Made by a program: the position numbers and the translations under genes. Below, one piece after another: positions 62,093 to 64,000 of a stretch of 64,000 bases of DNA. The notes below the pieces were generated by a model, which worked only from the letters and a program-made list of their open reading frames with translations, was not told the origin of the DNA and made no database searches. The stretch covers positions 39,288,305 to 39,352,304 of the forward strand of contig NC_044277.2 in NCBI RefSeq assembly GCF_004027225.2, in the 5' to 3' direction. Every line of letters starts with the position of its first letter. The first letter of the stretch is position 1. Origin of the DNA: Strigops habroptila (taxonomy: Eukaryota; Chordata; Aves; Psittaciformes; Psittacidae).

Positions 62093-63657
62093 TGCAGGCA
62101 CGCAGAACTGGAACGGATCACCCTGACTGAGCCAAATGCCTTACTGACACAGAAAGCATGTCTGTCTCTGTGAACCTGTATAGATCCACTTGCAAGCTAG
62201 TTACATTTTTTCCCTCTAATCACATCCCACATGTCTTCTGACACGTAAACTTAAAGCCAGTGTTTTGTTGCTTAGGAACCCTTTTAATTTCCAGCCTAAA
62301 GTTACTTTCAATAAGCTTACACTTATTCATTATGCCAGCCTTGCTGATTGTCTCATTGGCATACTTAAGACCGTTTTTTTTTTCTGTTGGTCTGATGTTT
62401 TGTTGTGCTATCCCAAATAAATTTTTAAGAATATGTATTACCAATTTATACATGGTGTTCCAGCAAGACCTGCTGGAACAGTGGCATCTGCTATAGTGGC
62501 ATCTGTATGTCCCTTTCTGCACTGGAAATAGAGCTGCTTTTCCTAATCATTATATTTTCTTTCTTCTGAAGCAGGTCTCTAGTGATTTTTTTACTAGCTG
62601 CTTATAGGATGGTTATACACAAACATTTTCATTCTCTGCTACTTCCAGCTGATGATTGGTCACTTTTCAGCAGAACCCCCTACTTTCTGTTACTCTCCCT
62701 TTTGCTGTTACTTTTCATCCCACTTCTGTCACCACTGTCCTTAAGATTTGTTGCAGTTTTTCTCATGTGTTGTTTCAGTCTGCACTGTACTTCTGGTACC
62801 TCCTAGTCTCGTCTTTTCTACAGATTTTGGTAGTGCTCATTTAAAAGTGTAAAAAAAAATGAAAATATTGAATCAAAGACTGAAGACCAGTCTTGGCAGA
62901 ATTCCATAAATAACATCCTTCCACCTTTCAGAAAGAAATCTGTTGTCATCTCTTCTTGGTCTGCTGTTTTTCCTGCCATACTGTTCTTGAACTAACCCTT
63001 CTCTTCTCAGCTCAACAAACTACTGTTCAGGTGGTAATATATCAGATTTCTTACCAAGTGAGACTTGAACTGTTGCGCTTCCTTTGTATAAAGAATATTT
63101 TGTCATGTTGAGGAAAAGTTGGATGTTTGACATGGTTCAACTTTTAAGAATCATGTTTCATTTTATTCGATTTTCTCTTTACCTTCATGTTTTCATTCTT
63201 TCTTTGAAAACGTGCTCCAAGTAGGAGGGCATGCTGTCATTATGAATTGTATGTCCAGACAACTTTTCTCTACCTTTCCTCAGTACTGAAATAAGGCGAA
63301 AAGTGTTTATTTGGATTTGATGCTGCTCTAAGACTCTTCCATCTGATCACATGGCAGACTCACTTTCTGTTAAATCATAACATAGTATTTCAATATGAAA
63401 GGTAAGGTTATATATGTACAGCTGATACTTTTTTAATTCACCTTTCAGAAGCCCCTGTGTTGGTCTCCGTGCTTGGTAGCCAACTCTGATGCAGAGGACT
63501 GTAAACTTCTACCTTATTTTCACTGTAGTGGAAATAGCGAGTTGAAACAATTGGCTGATGCTTCTCTCTGTAGTGATTGTAGATGTTTGGCTGACTTAGT
63601 TCTGAGCAAGTTTATTCAAGGAAATCTGTGCACCACCAGTAATATGGACTTAGTCAG

Positions 63658-64000
63658 TTAGTACCTCTCATCACCTCTTCTAAGGTGAGAGCATCTCACT
63701 GTGTTGTGACACTCCATTAGTCTGTTGTGCTCAATCTGTTCTGCCAGGCTGGTTCCCCTCACTGCCCTCCTGGATCTTGGGTCTGCAAGACAGAGGTGGT
63801 GCCAAATCCCCTTGTTTAGCAGGGTGCTGAAATTTCTGCTGTTCCTCATTCTGAACAGCTGCTCAATCCGGTTAGTGCCAAGAGGAAATCTGTGGTTCCA
63901 GTTTCTCAGTGATTGCAGGTTGGGCTGGAGCTGCAGGAATCCCAGTCTGCTCATCCCTGTACCTGAGACAGCTCTTCTCTGCCTCCTCTTGTGCTGGCAC
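63658..64000 (-). other. Unassigned open frame running off the right edge
   Basis: On the minus strand a frame is open from the window edge to a TAA/TAG-type stop at 63658, at least 113 codons. An internal Met lies at 63954. It is Arg-rich (QHKRRQRRA, RSRRAVRG) and more GC-rich than the intron around it. I do not recognise the family. It could be a piece of a repeat, a retrocopy or an exon. Orientation is opposite to PLAG1. Confidence 0.3.

Larger units (their letters stand above)
41827..64000 (+). other. PLAG1: PLAG1 first intron(s), 5' part
   Basis: After the island the sequence is AT-rich and lacks recognisable coding exons. I searched by eye for the PLAG1 start and its C2H2 fingers and found none. 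In mammals the coding exons lie tens of kilobases from the promoter, so an intron of more than 22 kb is expected. Additional untranslated exons could be hidden here. Repeats inside are listed separately. Confidence 0.6.

Overview
The window looks like nuclear DNA of a bird. It carries a CR1 LINE with a typical avian 3' end (about 19.1-19.7 kb), a solo LTR of a type common in neoavian genomes (5.26-5.82 kb), an older L3/CR1-like LINE relic (61.6-62.1 kb), compact spliced vertebrate exons and one strong CpG island. Recognisable exons give the locus SDR16C5 - CHCHD7 - PLAG1, the order found at human 8q12 and mouse chromosome 4. Orientation here is SDR16C5 (+), CHCHD7 (-), PLAG1 (+, 5' end only). 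The species cannot be fixed from sequence alone. The CR1 plus the LTR type suggest Neoaves rather than a galliform.

Layout. 1-6746: the last five coding exons of SDR16C5 (retinol dehydrogenase of the short-chain dehydrogenase family), with the N-terminal exons left of the window and a sense solo LTR in the third visible intron. 6747-27990: SDR16C5 3' UTR and about 20 kb of gene-poor DNA between two convergent genes, with one clear CR1 LINE. 27991-29625: three coding exons of CHCHD7, a complete 83-residue twin CX9C protein, on the minus strand. 29626-41275: CHCHD7 intron 1, which contains a full-length but coding-defective gammaretrovirus-like provirus (30688-39528). The provirus has two 576-bp LTRs, a 4-bp target duplication, a tRNA-Arg-type primer site, and gag, pol and env remnants, in the same direction as CHCHD7. 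About 40.7-42.65 kb: CpG island holding the head-to-head CHCHD7/PLAG1 promoter, with a good splice donor on each strand (CHCHD7 exon 1 at 41276, candidate PLAG1 exon 1 at 41826). 41827-64000: AT-rich DNA inferred to be the first intron(s) of PLAG1. No zinc-finger coding exon of PLAG1 was found, so the coding part should lie beyond 64000.

How the parts relate. SDR16C5 and CHCHD7 converge tail to tail; CHCHD7 and PLAG1 diverge from one island. Retinol oxidation, mitochondrial intermembrane-space CHCH chemistry and the growth-related PLAG1 transcription factor are not a pathway. They are linked only by long-conserved synteny. The most interesting non-host structure is the provirus: its gag-pol half is gammaretroviral in style, but its env lacks the motifs expected for that group.
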